Shown here piece after piece: positions 1-9,057 of a stretch of DNA of 64,000 nt. The DNA comes from Pseudomonadota bacterium (GTDB lineage: Bacteria; Pseudomonadota; Alphaproteobacteria; Puniceispirillales; Marisalimonadaceae): NCBI GenBank assembly GCA_027625145.1, contig JAQBXK010000004.1, forward strand, positions 46,171-110,170, in the 5' to 3' direction. Positions within the stretch are counted from its first letter, which is position 1. Each line of letters opens with the position of its first letter. The notes beneath the pieces were generated by a model. The model saw nothing but the letters and a program-made list of their open reading frames with translations, was not told the DNA's origin and made no database searches. The translations under genes and the position numbers were made by a program.

Positions 1-763
1 GCCCCAAAGCTAAAGACGTAATTAGTCTGTTATGACCGGCGCCTTGTTTTTGTACATTGTCTTTGTCAGAGGGTATAATACAAATATCGCATAATTTTGC
101 TTCATTAATTAGAACATTTGTTGACCATAATTTAGCTTTTGATTGAACAGTAGTTTTATTTCTATTGTTGAAATAATCTATTCCATTTTGATTTGTAATA
201 ATATGTAATGTGTAATTTTCTATTAAAGAATAATTTTTATTTAAAAAGTTCAATAAATAAGGAATATTTGTACCGTGACCAAACCATAATAATTTTCTTG
301 ACTTAAAATTTTTCCATTCAAGAATATCTACATCAATTGAATCATATATCGTATGAACTGTACCTTTCCAAAAATTTGAAAATGTGGAAGACATTTTTTC
401 AGAAGGAGTAACCGCGACTGTAATAAATGGGAGTATTGCTCGATAGAAATTAGTCATTGGACTATTTATCATAAGATGATTATCTGTATAATCGACAATC
501 ACTTTAGTGTTTGAATACTTTGCCATTTTGATTTGATTTAACCAATTAAGACTTCTTTTTTCTAAGTTAAAGTTACCAATTTTTCCTACTACTAAAATAT
601 TAGTACTTAAAGGCATGTCTTCACCAAAACTAAAAGTAAAAAACTTAGTGTTTAAAGATGAAACGTAAGCTCTTAATCTGATGCTAGCTAAAAAATTGTC
701 TTTTACAGATTTTAAATCATTATATTTTCCTGGTAGAAGCCAGTGTATATGTTGCTTTGTCAT
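1..763 (-). CDS. Glycosyltransferase-like protein, C-terminus cut by window edge
   Basis: An open frame runs from an ATG (complement of 761-763) to the first base of the window without a stop, about 254 codons. It starts MTKQHIHWLLPGKYNDLKS. Near the cut edge it reads PSDKDNVQKQGAGHNRLITS, which resembles the C-terminal donor-sugar segment of GT-B (GT4-like) glycosyltransferases, where an acidic residue and an N-R-L motif precede a helix. Its ATG overlaps the TGA of the upstream gene (ATGA), so the two are probably translationally coupled. Function is inferred from this weak motif and the neighbour; substrate unknown. Confidence 0.7.
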   Translation of the reverse strand, partial: MTKQHIHWLLPGKYNDLKSVKDNFLASIRLRAYVSSLNTKFFTFSFGEDMPLSTNILVVGKIGNFNLEKRSLNWLNQIKMAKYSNTKVIVDYTDNHLMINSPMTNFYRAILPFITVAVTPSEKMSSTFSNFWKGTVHTIYDSIDVDILEWKNFKSRKLLWFGHGTNIPYLLNFLNKNYSLIENYTLHIITNQNGIDYFNNRNKTTVQSKAKLWSTNVLINEAKLCDICIIPSDKDNVQKQGAGHNRLITSLALG

Positions 764-1479
764 ATTTTACTTGTGCCGTCCAATTTCCATTCAATGTGCG
801 AAATATATTTAAAAGGCTTTTTGTGTACTTGCGTAACTTTTAACCCAATTTGTTCTACTTTTTTAGATACGGCAATTTCAGCTACAATACACTCTTCTTT
901 TGTTTTACCTATGGGAAACGAAGATATTTTGTTTAACGTTTCTTTTTTAAATCCCCATATTAAAGATCTTAAATGACGACCATTTTCTCCTGGCTGAATT
1001 AGCCATGTTTTTAATAAATTAAAATAATATTGGACCCTATATACAGGTTTTTTATGCATATCATAACCAACTACATAATTTATTCTAGAATTAGCCAAAA
1101 AATCCCATTTATTATCCCATTTATTATTTATACTTTCTCCAGTCATACCAACTTCTTTTTTTGATAATTCATTGATGTAACAAGCTATAAATGATTTCTC
1201 TAATATCTTACATTCATCTTGAAGAAACAGATAAAAATCATAATCTTTATTATTTAAATATGCCGCATTCCAAGACCCAATATTCATTCCGGTATTTGGT
1301 CTAGTTAAAGTTTGTACATTATAAAAATATCCGAGTTGTTCAACTTTGCAATTATCATCATTAATGACAATAAATAGATCGCACTTTTCATTAGTTAAAG
1401 AATTAATTAAATTAATTAAATTAATTTTATCTCTTTTATTATAATGCGAAATGGTAATTAATAATTTACTTTTTCTCAT
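760..1479 (-). CDS. GT-A type glycosyltransferase-like protein
   Basis: 239 residues, no signal peptide or membrane segment. The N-terminus (LLITISHYNK) followed by a strand (DLFIVINDDN), the motif RPNTGMNIGSWN near residue 80 and an acidic LFLQDE segment near residue 105 fit the nucleotide-sugar binding half of GT2-like enzymes that build surface glycans; the acidic segment stands where the metal-binding DxD usually lies. A nine-base motif repeated three times near the start encodes a LINLIN stretch. It is first in a minus-strand pair and overlaps the next gene by four bases. Donor and acceptor cannot be deduced; a methyl- or other transferase of similar fold is not excluded. Confidence 0.65.
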   Translation of the reverse strand: MRKSKLLITISHYNKRDKINLINLINSLTNEKCDLFIVINDDNCKVEQLGYFYNVQTLTRPNTGMNIGSWNAAYLNNKDYDFYLFLQDECKILEKSFIACYINELSKKEVGMTGESINNKWDNKWDFLANSRINYVVGYDMHKKPVYRVQYYFNLLKTWLIQPGENGRHLRSLIWGFKKETLNKISSFPIGKTKEECIVAEIAVSKKVEQIGLKVTQVHKKPFKYISHIEWKLDGTSKI

Positions 1480-1559
1480 TAAACACGCTATTTAGTTTAC
1501 AATATAAAAATATTACTAATAAAGTAAATTTATGCAACATAGCAATTTAATTATTTATA

Positions 1560-1782
1560 ATGAAAATATATCAAATTTATTACAATGATAAAACTTTTAG
1601 ACAAATAGACAAAGATTTTATCCCTTTAAATAATGTCAATAACTCAAATAAAGAATGGTTTGAGTTTGATATAATATTTAATTTTTTAAAAAACAATAAA
1701 TTAGAAGATGATGTTTGGTATTAGACAGTCTCACTGGGAAGATAGTTTTAATAATTTTTATAAAATAAACTATAACAAGTAA
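1560..1782 (+). pseudogene. Remnant of a glycan-region protein gene
   Basis: This fills most of the 320-base gap between the glycosyltransferase pair and xthA. An ATG at 1560 opens 54 codons beginning MKIYQIYYNDKTFRQIDK and ending at TAG 1722-1724. From memory, this N-terminus resembles a family of about 250-300 residues in surface-polysaccharide regions of marine bacteria that begins with MKI(Y/F)QIYY and a downstream WFE motif, also seen here. Past the stop another frame reads GIRQSHWEDSFNNFYKINYN and stops at 1780-1782, as if it were the real C-terminus after an internal deletion. I read it as a dead remnant; a short expressed ORF is the alternative. Confidence 0.5.
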
Positions 1783-1799
1783 ACCACTTAGGAGTTTTA

Positions 1800-2585
1800 A
1801 TGAGAATAGCAACTTGGAATATTAATTCTGTAAGGCTTAGATTACCCCAAGTTTTAAAATTCATTGAAGAGCAAGGAATAGATATTATATGTCTACAGGA
1901 AACAAAAACTCCCAATGAATATTTTCCAACTGAGGAATTTAAAAAAATAGGGATGATACATCAGTATTTTAGAGGTGAGAAATCTTATAATGGCGTTGCT
2001 ATATTGTCTAAAGTAGAATTTAGTAATGAGCAATATATAGACTGGTGTATGAAAAATGATACAAGGCATGTTTCAGTTAAACTAAAAGATGGGACTGAAA
2101 TACATAATTTTTATATTCCAGCTGGGGGAGATGAGCCAGATATAGTTATTAATCCAAAATTTGAACATAAGATGTCATTTTTAAATGAAATTAAAAACTA
2201 TTTTTCAACAAATATTAAAAACCAAAAAATTTTAGTAGGTGATTTAAATATAGCGCCATTAGAGAATGACGTATGGTCCCACAAACAATTACTTAACGTT
2301 GTTTCTCATACTCCATTAGAAACTGAAACTTTATTAGAAATAATAAATACTGGAGAATGGGCTGATGTAATGAGAGAGTTTGTCCCTACAAATCAAAAAC
2401 TCTATTCTTGGTGGTCTTACAGAAATAGAAATTGGGAAATTTCTAATAGAGGAAGACGATTAGATCATGTTTGGGTTTCCAAAAAACTACTATCAAGTGT
2501 AAGGTCTGGTATTATTTATAAGGAAACAAGATCGTGGGAAAGGCCTTCCGATCATGTTCCTATTATAATAGATATTGATATTTAG
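1800..2585 (+). CDS. xthA: Exodeoxyribonuclease III (AP endonuclease)
   Basis: 261 residues, full length for the ExoIII branch of the EEP phosphatase superfamily. It removes abasic sites and 3' blocks during base-excision repair in the cytoplasm. Visible motifs in order: ATWNINSVR with N7, the metal ligand glutamate E34 in LQETK, the VGDLNIAP loop holding the active-site Asp and Asn, the RRLDHVW motif and a terminal SDHVPI with the catalytic His. The ATG is preceded by TAGGAG at good spacing. It heads a plus-strand run, with dapF 30 bases downstream. Confidence 0.95.
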   Translation: MRIATWNINSVRLRLPQVLKFIEEQGIDIICLQETKTPNEYFPTEEFKKIGMIHQYFRGEKSYNGVAILSKVEFSNEQYIDWCMKNDTRHVSVKLKDGTEIHNFYIPAGGDEPDIVINPKFEHKMSFLNEIKNYFSTNIKNQKILVGDLNIAPLENDVWSHKQLLNVVSHTPLETETLLEIINTGEWADVMREFVPTNQKLYSWWSYRNRNWEISNRGRRLDHVWVSKKLLSSVRSGIIYKETRSWERPSDHVPIIIDIDI

Positions 2586-2615
2586 TTTTAATATTAAATA
2601 TAAAGGAAAAATAAT

Positions 2616-3428
2616 ATGAATATTCCATTTATAAAAATGCATGGATTAGGAAATGATTTTATAATTTTTGATAATATAAAGAACTCAATTATATCAGATA
2701 AAAATTTTATAAGGCAAATAGGAAACAGAAGATTGGGTATTGGTTGTGATCAATTAATGATGATTGAAAACACATCAAAAAAAGATAATTTTAAAATTAA
2801 AATGTATAATAGTGATGGATCTGAGACAGGCGCTTGTGGAAATGGAACAAGATGTGTAGCAGATTATATAATGAATAAAGAAAATTTACACACAGTTAAT
2901 ATAGAAACAATATCTGGTGAATTGAAGTGTTCGCGATCTGAAAATGGAATCAAAGTTAATATGGGATTGCCTAAATTTAGTTGGAGAGATATCCCACTTG
3001 CATATGAAACTGATACTTTAAAAGTTGCATTAGATGAGTTTAATGCTTGTTGTATTTCGATTGGTAACCCTCATGCAGTAATATTCATATCTAATTTAGG
3101 AGAACTTGAAAATTTAAATTTAGAATTGATAGGTCCTCGTTTAGAAAAAAATTCTATATTTCCTGATTTTGCCAATATTGAATTTGCATGTGTTACAAAA
3201 AAAGGGATTATTAGAATGAGAGTTTGGGAGAGAGGTGTTGGCATCACATCTGCTTGTGGATCTGGGGCTTGCGCAACTTCTATAGCTGCTTCTTTATTAG
3301 GATTAAGCTCAAAAGAAAATCAAATTATTTTAGATGGTGGTAATTTATTTGTTAAATGGTTAGAAGATCAAACTGTAACATTATCCGGCCCTACAGAAAA
3401 AGTATTTGAAGGAATAATAGGTATTTAG
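2616..3428 (+). CDS. dapF: Diaminopimelate epimerase
   Basis: 270 residues, normal length. It converts LL- to meso-diaminopimelate without cofactor, for lysine and peptidoglycan synthesis. Both catalytic cysteines are present: C74 in GACGNGTR and C214 in SACGSGAC. The N-terminal HGLGNDF signature is also present. An AAAGGAAAA sequence precedes the ATG. The gene ends directly against the TTG start of mtaB (TAGTTG), the dapF-mtaB-ftsY order common in Alphaproteobacteria. Confidence 0.97.
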   Translation: MNIPFIKMHGLGNDFIIFDNIKNSIISDKNFIRQIGNRRLGIGCDQLMMIENTSKKDNFKIKMYNSDGSETGACGNGTRCVADYIMNKENLHTVNIETISGELKCSRSENGIKVNMGLPKFSWRDIPLAYETDTLKVALDEFNACCISIGNPHAVIFISNLGELENLNLELIGPRLEKNSIFPDFANIEFACVTKKGIIRMRVWERGVGITSACGSGACATSIAASLLGLSSKENQIILDGGNLFVKWLEDQTVTLSGPTEKVFEGIIGI

Positions 3429-4718
3429 TTGTTAATCTCTGATAAAAAAACAAACTCTTCGCCAGAAATAAAAACATTTGGATGTCGATTAAATATCTGG
3501 GAAAGCCAGGTTATTAATGATCATGCAAGCAAGTATGGACTTGGTGATTTAATTATATTTAATACATGCGCAGTAACCAGTGAAGCAGAACGTCAAGCTA
3601 GACAAGCAATTAGATCAGCAAAAAAAAATAGACCTGATGCTAAAATTTTAGTTACAGGTTGTGCTGCACAAATTAATCCTAAAAAGTGGTCAGAAATGGC
3701 TGAAGTCAATTATGTTGTTGGTAATAAAGAAAAATTAGAAGATGATTTTTGGAGCAACTTTGAACAGTTAGATCATAATAAGTCTGATAAAAAGATATTT
3801 GTTTCAGATATAATGAAAGTTAAAGAAACTTCAGAGCATTTGATAGATTCATTTAATAATCATACTAGAGGTTTTATTCAAATACAAAATGGATGTGATC
3901 ATAGATGTACTTTTTGTATAATTCCTTTTGGAAGAGGCCCAAATAGATCTGTATCAACTCAAAGTATTATTAATTCAATAAGATCCCTTTTAGATACTGG
4001 CGTTAAAGAAATTGTGTTAACTGGTGTCGATATGACTTCTTGGGGTAATGACATTTTTGGAAAGCCTAGTTTAGGAATGTTAGTAAAAAAAATATTAAAA
4101 AATTTACCAGATTTACCAAGGTTAAGACTATCTTCAATTGATCCGGCAGAAGTTGACTTTGAACTAATGGATGCATTTGAGCATGAAAAAAGATTAATGC
4201 CACACATTCATTTATCAATTCAGCATGGAGAAGATGTCATTTTAAAAAGGATGAAAAGAAGACACTTATATAGAGATGTAATTAATTTTGTTAATGAGGT
4301 AAGAAGACGAAGAAGTGACGTTGTTTTTGGGGCAGATTTTATTGCTGGATTTCCTACAGAAGACCAAAACGCTCATATGAAAAGCCTGAAGCTGATTAAT
4401 GAAGCTGGCATTACTTATGTTCATGTTTTTCCATATTCAGATAGAGAAGGAACACCTGCGACAAAAATGCCTAAAGTATTAAAAGAAGATATTAAAAAAC
4501 GTGCAAGTGAGCTTAGGCAATTAGGAGAAAGTCAGTATAAAAATTTTTTATTAAAACAAATTGGTACAAAGCAAAATGTTCTTATAGAAAAAAACGGATC
4601 AGGATATTCTCCCAATTTTTTGAAAACTTATTTTAATGAAGTAATTAATGCTGGCGAAATAGTATCAGCAGAAATAATAGGCTCTAATTCAAAAGGGTTG
4701 ATAGGTAAGGCCACCTGA
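3429..4718 (+). CDS. mtaB: tRNA t6A37 methylthiotransferase MtaB
   Basis: 429 residues, normal for the MiaB/MtaB radical-SAM family; it adds a methylthio group to t6A37 of ANN-decoding tRNAs. The N-terminal UPF0004 domain carries three cluster cysteines (FGCRLN, NTCAV, TGCAA). The radical-SAM CX3CX2C motif lies at C156, C160 and C163 (CDHRCTFC). The C-terminal TRAM-like segment is short. FGCRLN rather than the YGCQMN of MiaB argues for MtaB. The start is TTG, placed immediately after the dapF stop, so re-initiation from dapF is likely. Confidence 0.9.
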   Translation: MLISDKKTNSSPEIKTFGCRLNIWESQVINDHASKYGLGDLIIFNTCAVTSEAERQARQAIRSAKKNRPDAKILVTGCAAQINPKKWSEMAEVNYVVGNKEKLEDDFWSNFEQLDHNKSDKKIFVSDIMKVKETSEHLIDSFNNHTRGFIQIQNGCDHRCTFCIIPFGRGPNRSVSTQSIINSIRSLLDTGVKEIVLTGVDMTSWGNDIFGKPSLGMLVKKILKNLPDLPRLRLSSIDPAEVDFELMDAFEHEKRLMPHIHLSIQHGEDVILKRMKRRHLYRDVINFVNEVRRRRSDVVFGADFIAGFPTEDQNAHMKSLKLINEAGITYVHVFPYSDREGTPATKMPKVLKEDIKKRASELRQLGESQYKNFLLKQIGTKQNVLIEKNGSGYSPNFLKTYFNEVINAGEIVSAEIIGSNSKGLIGKAT

Positions 4719-4757
4719 GGAAACAGAAATTTTTGAAAATATATTATGAGATAAAAA

Positions 4758-5696
4758 ATGGCATTGAATTGGTTTAAAAAATTAAAAAATGGATTAAGTA
4801 AATCAGCATCTAAAGTAGATAATGCTATTTCCTCAATAACTGGAAAAAAAACTGTTGATAAAGAAGAATTAGATAATATTGAAGATCATCTCATATTAGC
4901 TGATCTAGGTGTAGAAGTAGCGTCTAGAATTACTAAACGAATAAAAGAGCAAAAATTTGAATTAAATGAAAAAAAAGAAATTACAAAATTAGATATATCT
5001 GAGACTTTAGCTTCAGAAATAGAGAAAATTTTATTACCTTGCGAATCAAATATTTTTGATAAATTCAAATCTAAACCACATGTGATTTTGCTTGCTGGTG
5101 TAAATGGTTCAGGAAAGACTACAACTGCAGGCAAAATTGCAGAAAAATTTAGATTAGATAATAAAACAGTAGTTCTGGCTGCAGCAGATACTTTTAGAGC
5201 CGCAGCTGTTGCACAGTTGAAAACTTGGGCTGATAGAACAGGAGCAAAAATAGTTTCAGGTTTAGATGGGGGTGATTCTGCAGCTGTTGCATATAAGGCG
5301 GTAGAAAAAGCGAAAAACGAAAATATAGATATAGTTATTATTGATACTGCAGGAAGGTTACAAAATAAAAAAGATCTTATGGAAGAATTAACAAAGACTT
5401 GTAGGGTTGTTTCTAAATTGGACCCTGACGCTCCACATCAAAAAATAGTAGTTTTAGATGGAACCGTTGGTCAAAATGCCCATTCTCAATTAAAAATATT
5501 CAATGATTCTATAGGATTAACTGGTATGATTATAACTAAACTAGATGGAAGTGCAAAAGGTGGAGTAGTCGTATCATTAGCAGAAAAATTTAAAATTCCA
5601 ATTCACGCTGTTGGAGTTGGTGAAGGTTTAGATGATTTACAAGATTTTAAAGCAGTCTCATTCTCTAGAGCTTTAGCAGGATTAGATGAGCTATAA
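4758..5696 (+). CDS. ftsY: Signal recognition particle receptor FtsY
   Basis: 312 residues: a compact NG-domain receptor with almost none of the acidic A domain seen in enterobacterial FtsY. The basic amphipathic start (ALNWFKKLKNGLSKSASK) probably binds membrane. GTPase motifs are intact: P-loop GVNGSGKTTT near residues 113-122, the DTFRAAA insertion-box motif, DTAGR and TKLDGSAKGG. It pairs with Ffh, encoded 142 bases downstream, to deliver ribosomes to the Sec translocon. Confidence 0.96.
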   Translation: MALNWFKKLKNGLSKSASKVDNAISSITGKKTVDKEELDNIEDHLILADLGVEVASRITKRIKEQKFELNEKKEITKLDISETLASEIEKILLPCESNIFDKFKSKPHVILLAGVNGSGKTTTAGKIAEKFRLDNKTVVLAAADTFRAAAVAQLKTWADRTGAKIVSGLDGGDSAAVAYKAVEKAKNENIDIVIIDTAGRLQNKKDLMEELTKTCRVVSKLDPDAPHQKIVVLDGTVGQNAHSQLKIFNDSIGLTGMIITKLDGSAKGGVVVSLAEKFKIPIHAVGVGEGLDDLQDFKAVSFSRALAGLDEL

Positions 5697-5705
5697 TGAT
5701 CAGTG

Positions 5706-5804
5706 TGCTTGACTTAAGCAATAATTATAGATAATAACTACAAAAATTAATTTTAATGATGAAACATTATATAACGCACGTCCTTGAGTTTCAAGCACGG
5801 GCGT
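5706..5804 (+). promoter_or_regulatory. Candidate structured leader RNA of ffh
   Basis: The 142-base ftsY-ffh spacer holds a small stem (TGCTT/AAGCA, 5706-5720) and a strong hairpin at 5774-5804. The hairpin has two 14-base arms (ACGCACGTCCTTGA and TCAAGCACGGGCGT), 12 of 14 positions paired, with a GTT loop. It is markedly richer in G+C than its surroundings, as expected of functional RNA in an AT-rich genome. A candidate cis-regulatory RNA preceding ffh was reported in Candidatus Pelagibacter ubique and marine metagenomes (Rfam ffh family). I cannot check the consensus; a terminator/attenuator between ftsY and ffh is the alternative, though no clean T-run follows. Confidence 0.5.
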
Positions 5805-5838
5805 AATTTTGGTTTAAACTTTATTATTAGGTATAAGA

Positions 5839-7341
5839 ATGTTTGAAAACTTAACTGATAAATTAGGCAATGTTTTTAAAGGCCTTACAAAAAGAGGTTC
5901 TTTATCAGAAAGCGATGTAGATTCGGCTCTTCAAGAAGTCAGATTAGCGTTACTTGAAGCAGATGTAGCATTACCCGTGGTAAAAGATTTTATCACTAAG
6001 GTTAGAGATAGAGCCGTAGGAGAAGAAGTATTAAGGTCCATTACTCCTGGCCAACAAGTAATAAAAATTGTTAATGATGTTTTAATTGAAATTTTAGGAT
6101 CAGGTGAATCTGAACTTACAATTGATCACTCTCCTCCAGCAGTAATTTTATTAGTGGGTCTTCAAGGATCAGGTAAAACAACCACCGCTGGTAAATTAGC
6201 ATTACATTTAAAATCCAAAAAAAGAAAAAAAGTTATGCTTGCCTCGCTTGATATTTATAGGCCAGCAGCTAGAGAGCAATTGAGAATCTTAGGAGAGCAA
6301 GCGGAAGTATCCGTCTTACCTGAAATTGATGGAGAAAGCCCTGCTAATATAGCAAAAAGAGCAATGGCAGCAGCTAAAATACAAGCAATAGATGTGCTGA
6401 TTCTTGACACAGCTGGTAGAACAACACTTGACGCAATAATGATGTCTGAAGCTAAAGAGATTTTTAGTTTATCTAAGCCATCGGAGACTTTGTTAGTAGC
6501 AGATGCCATGACTGGACAAGATGCAGTTCAAACTGCAAAAGCATTTTCAGATATAATTAAAATATCAGGAGTTATACTTACTAGATCTGACGGTGATGCT
6601 AGAGGAGGTGCTGCTTTATCAATGAAGGCTGTAACAGGCTGTCCAATTAAATTTGTAGGTGTATCTGAAAAACTAGACGGACTTGAGCCATTTTATCCTG
6701 AAAGGGCAGCTGGTAGAATTCTTGACATGGGAGATGTTGTTTCTTTAGTTGAAAAAGCTGCAGAGACTATTGCTGAAGAAGATGCTGCTCATATGATGAA
6801 GCGCATGTCACAAGGTAGTTTTGATATGAATGATATGCTTAAGCAAATTGGTCAATTGAAAAAAATGGGAGGGTTAGGCGGAATAATGTCTATGCTTCCA
6901 GGTATTGGAAAGCTTCAAAAGCAAATGGCAGCAAATAATTTCAATGACAAAGCTATATCTAAACAAGAAGCAATTATTTATTCAATGACGAAACAAGAAA
7001 GAATAAATGTTGGCCTTCTTAATGCGTCTAGGAGAAAAAGAATTTCTTTTGGTTCCGGATCATCTGTTTCGGAAGTAAATAGACTAGTTAAGCAGCAACA
7101 AGACATGGCTCGTATGATGAAAAAAATGGGAAAGATGGGAGGCTTAAAAAGCATGATGTCTTCTCTAGGAGGAAGTATTTCATCCTCAGAAAACCCTTCT
7201 TTTAATAAGGAAGAAACCCCTATTATGGATGCCGGAAAAATGGCAGAGATTCAGAAATTAATGGGAGGAAATATGAGTAACAGATTTGGTGGTATGGGAT
7301 TGCCTGGTTTAGGCGGAAAATCATCTAAAAAGAGAAGATAA
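5839..7341 (+). CDS. ffh: Signal recognition particle protein Ffh
   Basis: 500 residues, slightly long for Ffh. The N and G domains carry GLQGSGKTTT near residue 110, DIYRPAA, DTAGR and TRSDGDARGG (in place of the commoner TKLDGDARGG). The M domain, roughly residues 300-440, has the finger loop MGGLGGIMSMLPGIG and methionine-rich helices that bind signal peptides and 4.5S RNA. The tail from about 440 is Gly/Met/Ser-rich and ends in KSSKKRR. It is followed by rpsP after 45 bases that include nearly four tandem AATC units (7346-7360). Confidence 0.97.
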   Translation: MFENLTDKLGNVFKGLTKRGSLSESDVDSALQEVRLALLEADVALPVVKDFITKVRDRAVGEEVLRSITPGQQVIKIVNDVLIEILGSGESELTIDHSPPAVILLVGLQGSGKTTTAGKLALHLKSKKRKKVMLASLDIYRPAAREQLRILGEQAEVSVLPEIDGESPANIAKRAMAAAKIQAIDVLILDTAGRTTLDAIMMSEAKEIFSLSKPSETLLVADAMTGQDAVQTAKAFSDIIKISGVILTRSDGDARGGAALSMKAVTGCPIKFVGVSEKLDGLEPFYPERAAGRILDMGDVVSLVEKAAETIAEEDAAHMMKRMSQGSFDMNDMLKQIGQLKKMGGLGGIMSMLPGIGKLQKQMAANNFNDKAISKQEAIIYSMTKQERINVGLLNASRRKRISFGSGSSVSEVNRLVKQQQDMARMMKKMGKMGGLKSMMSSLGGSISSSENPSFNKEETPIMDAGKMAEIQKLMGGNMSNRFGGMGLPGLGGKSSKKRR

Positions 7342-7386
7342 TAATAATCAATCAATCAATAAACACATAATATGAGGAAATAACTA

Positions 7387-7782
7387 ATGGCATTAAAAAT
7401 AAGATTATCTCGTGGCGGAACAAAGAAAAGACCTTATTATAAGATAGTAGTTGCAGAGGCTTTGTCTCCAAGAGATGGGAAGTTTATCGAAAGATTAGGA
7501 TCTTATAATCCGATGGTTCCAAAAGATCATGCCGAAAGATTAACTTTAGAAGTAGAGAGAATTAAATATTGGATTTCTAAGGGAGCACAGCCAACTTTAA
7601 GAGTAGCAAAGATGTTGTCTTCTGAAGGGTTGGTTAAGGCTCCTGATATTAGAGATCAACCTATTAAAAGCGCTCCAGGAAAAAAGAGAAAAGAAAGAGA
7701 AGCAGAAGCTGCTGAAAAATTAGCTTCAGCAGCCGAAGTTGTAGCAGAAGAAGCTCTAGCGGATGATACAAAAAAAGAATAG
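7387..7782 (+). CDS. rpsP: 30S ribosomal protein S16
   Basis: 131 residues. The first 80 or so form the conserved S16 core ([19 protein letters not shown], then [16 protein letters not shown]). An Ala/Glu/Lys-rich tail of about 45 residues follows, a common alphaproteobacterial extension and probably disordered. AGGAAATAAC precedes the ATG. It is the first gene of the rpsP-rimM-trmD-rplS cluster; rimM begins 8 bases after the stop. Confidence 0.97.
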   Translation: MALKIRLSRGGTKKRPYYKIVVAEALSPRDGKFIERLGSYNPMVPKDHAERLTLEVERIKYWISKGAQPTLRVAKMLSSEGLVKAPDIRDQPIKSAPGKKRKEREAEAAEKLASAAEVVAEEALADDTKKE

Positions 7783-7789
7783 GTAAGTT

Positions 7790-8299
7790 TTGTCTAATAC
7801 TGATTTATTAGAAGTAGGATGTTTTGTTGGTGTTCATGGTATAAAAGGACAGGTAAAGCTAAAGAGTTATACTGAGATACCAGAAAGCATATTTGATTAT
7901 AAGGATGTTTTTTTAGAAAATAATAATAATAAAATTACAATTAAACTTGTAGGTAAAATCAAACAGAACTTAATTTGCAAAATTGAAAATGTAGAAACAA
8001 GAAATGATGCTGAAAAATATAGAGATCTAAAACTATTTGTTAAAAGAGATGAATTACCAAAAATTAAAGAAAATGAATATTATCACAGAGATTTAATAGG
8101 TTTCCATGTGTATAATAAAAAAAGAGAAAGTTTTGGTGAAATTATATCTTTTAATGATTTTGGTGCAGGTCTTTTGATAGAAGTTAAAAAAGAAAATGAA
8201 ACATTTTATTTGCCTATGGGCAATGATTTTTTAGAGATGATTGATTATAAACAAAAAGAGGTGATTTTAAATTTAGAAATAAGTTTTTTAGATAATTAG
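7790..8299 (+). CDS. rimM: 16S rRNA processing protein RimM
   Basis: 169 residues, normal length. RimM binds S19 in the 30S head and helps 16S maturation. The N-terminal barrel shows VGCFVGVHGIKGQVKLKSYT and the C-terminal PRC barrel shows the YYHRDLIGFHV and LLIEVK segments. The start is TTG, with AGGTAAG just upstream overlapping the rpsP stop; no ATG lies near the conserved N-terminus. Confidence 0.94.
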   Translation: MSNTDLLEVGCFVGVHGIKGQVKLKSYTEIPESIFDYKDVFLENNNNKITIKLVGKIKQNLICKIENVETRNDAEKYRDLKLFVKRDELPKIKENEYYHRDLIGFHVYNKKRESFGEIISFNDFGAGLLIEVKKENETFYLPMGNDFLEMIDYKQKEVILNLEISFLDN

Positions 8300-8316
8300 A
8301 AAGGTGAGTTAATTTT

Positions 8317-9003
8317 TTGTGGAGCGCAACAGTTTTATCGTTGTTTCCTGAGATGTTTCCCGGGACATTAGGTTTATCCATAGCAGGTAAAGCTATGAAA
8401 AATAATATTTGGTCTTTAAAAACTATAAATATTAGAGATTTCTCAAATGATAAAAATGGAAAAGTTGATGACGTTCCTTTTGGTGGTGGAGCTGGTATGG
8501 TTATAAAGCCTGATGTTATTGACAAGGCTTTAAGTTCTATAATTGATGCGGAAGGTCCAAGAATTTATTTGTCTCCTAGGGGAAAAAAATTTGATCAAAG
8601 GTTTGCAAAAAGTTTATCTGAAGAAAAGGGAGCTGTTTTTATTTGTGGCAGGTATGAAGGAGTGGACGAAAGGTTTTTAGTTCATAATGATATTATTGAA
8701 CTAAGTGTAGGAGATTATATATTATCAGGAGGTGAGTTAGGCGCTCAAATAGTATTAGACGCAACAATCCGTCTTCTTCCAGATGTTATAGGAAATTCAG
8801 AAGGTTTGATTGATGAAAGCTTTGAAAATAATTTACTTGAATATCCTTTGTATACTCAACCAAGAGTGTGGAAAGATAGAATGGTACCAGAAGTTTTGTT
8901 ATCAGGGGATCATAAAAAAATAAAAGATTGGAAACTTAAACAAGCAGAAAAAATTACAAAATTAAAAAGACCAGACTTGTGGAGCAAATATAAAAAATCT
9001 TAA
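8317..9003 (+). CDS. trmD: tRNA (guanine37-N1)-methyltransferase TrmD
   Basis: 228 residues, normal for TrmD, a SPOUT methyltransferase that makes m1G37 and prevents +1 frameshifting. The trefoil-knot motifs are visible: LFPEMFPGTLGLS at the start, VDDVPFGGGAGMV near residue 50, FICGRYEGVDERF near residue 110 and SVGDYILSGGELGA near 130. Translation begins at TTG, as for rimM, with AAGGTGAG upstream. It is part of the rpsP operon. Confidence 0.96.
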   Translation: MWSATVLSLFPEMFPGTLGLSIAGKAMKNNIWSLKTINIRDFSNDKNGKVDDVPFGGGAGMVIKPDVIDKALSSIIDAEGPRIYLSPRGKKFDQRFAKSLSEEKGAVFICGRYEGVDERFLVHNDIIELSVGDYILSGGELGAQIVLDATIRLLPDVIGNSEGLIDESFENNLLEYPLYTQPRVWKDRMVPEVLLSGDHKKIKDWKLKQAEKITKLKRPDLWSKYKKS

Positions 9004-9057
9004 CTAGATAAAAAATTATTAATTTGTTATGTGTATATTATATGAAAGGGTACTGAC

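Noticed and set aside
760..1724. TGA or other codon reassignment suggested by broken frames
   Set aside because: TGA ends intact genes (760-1479, mtaB, sdhC) and Trp is written TGG throughout, so the standard bacterial code applies.
5697..5838. 4.5S SRP RNA gene next to ffh
   Set aside because: The spacer lacks the conserved SRP Alu/S-domain loop sequence and is dominated by a single short hairpin; a leader element fits better.
7346..7360. Tetranucleotide AATC repeat before rpsP as a phase-variation tract
   Set aside because: Fewer than four units in a spacer before an essential ribosomal gene; too short to be a convincing switch.
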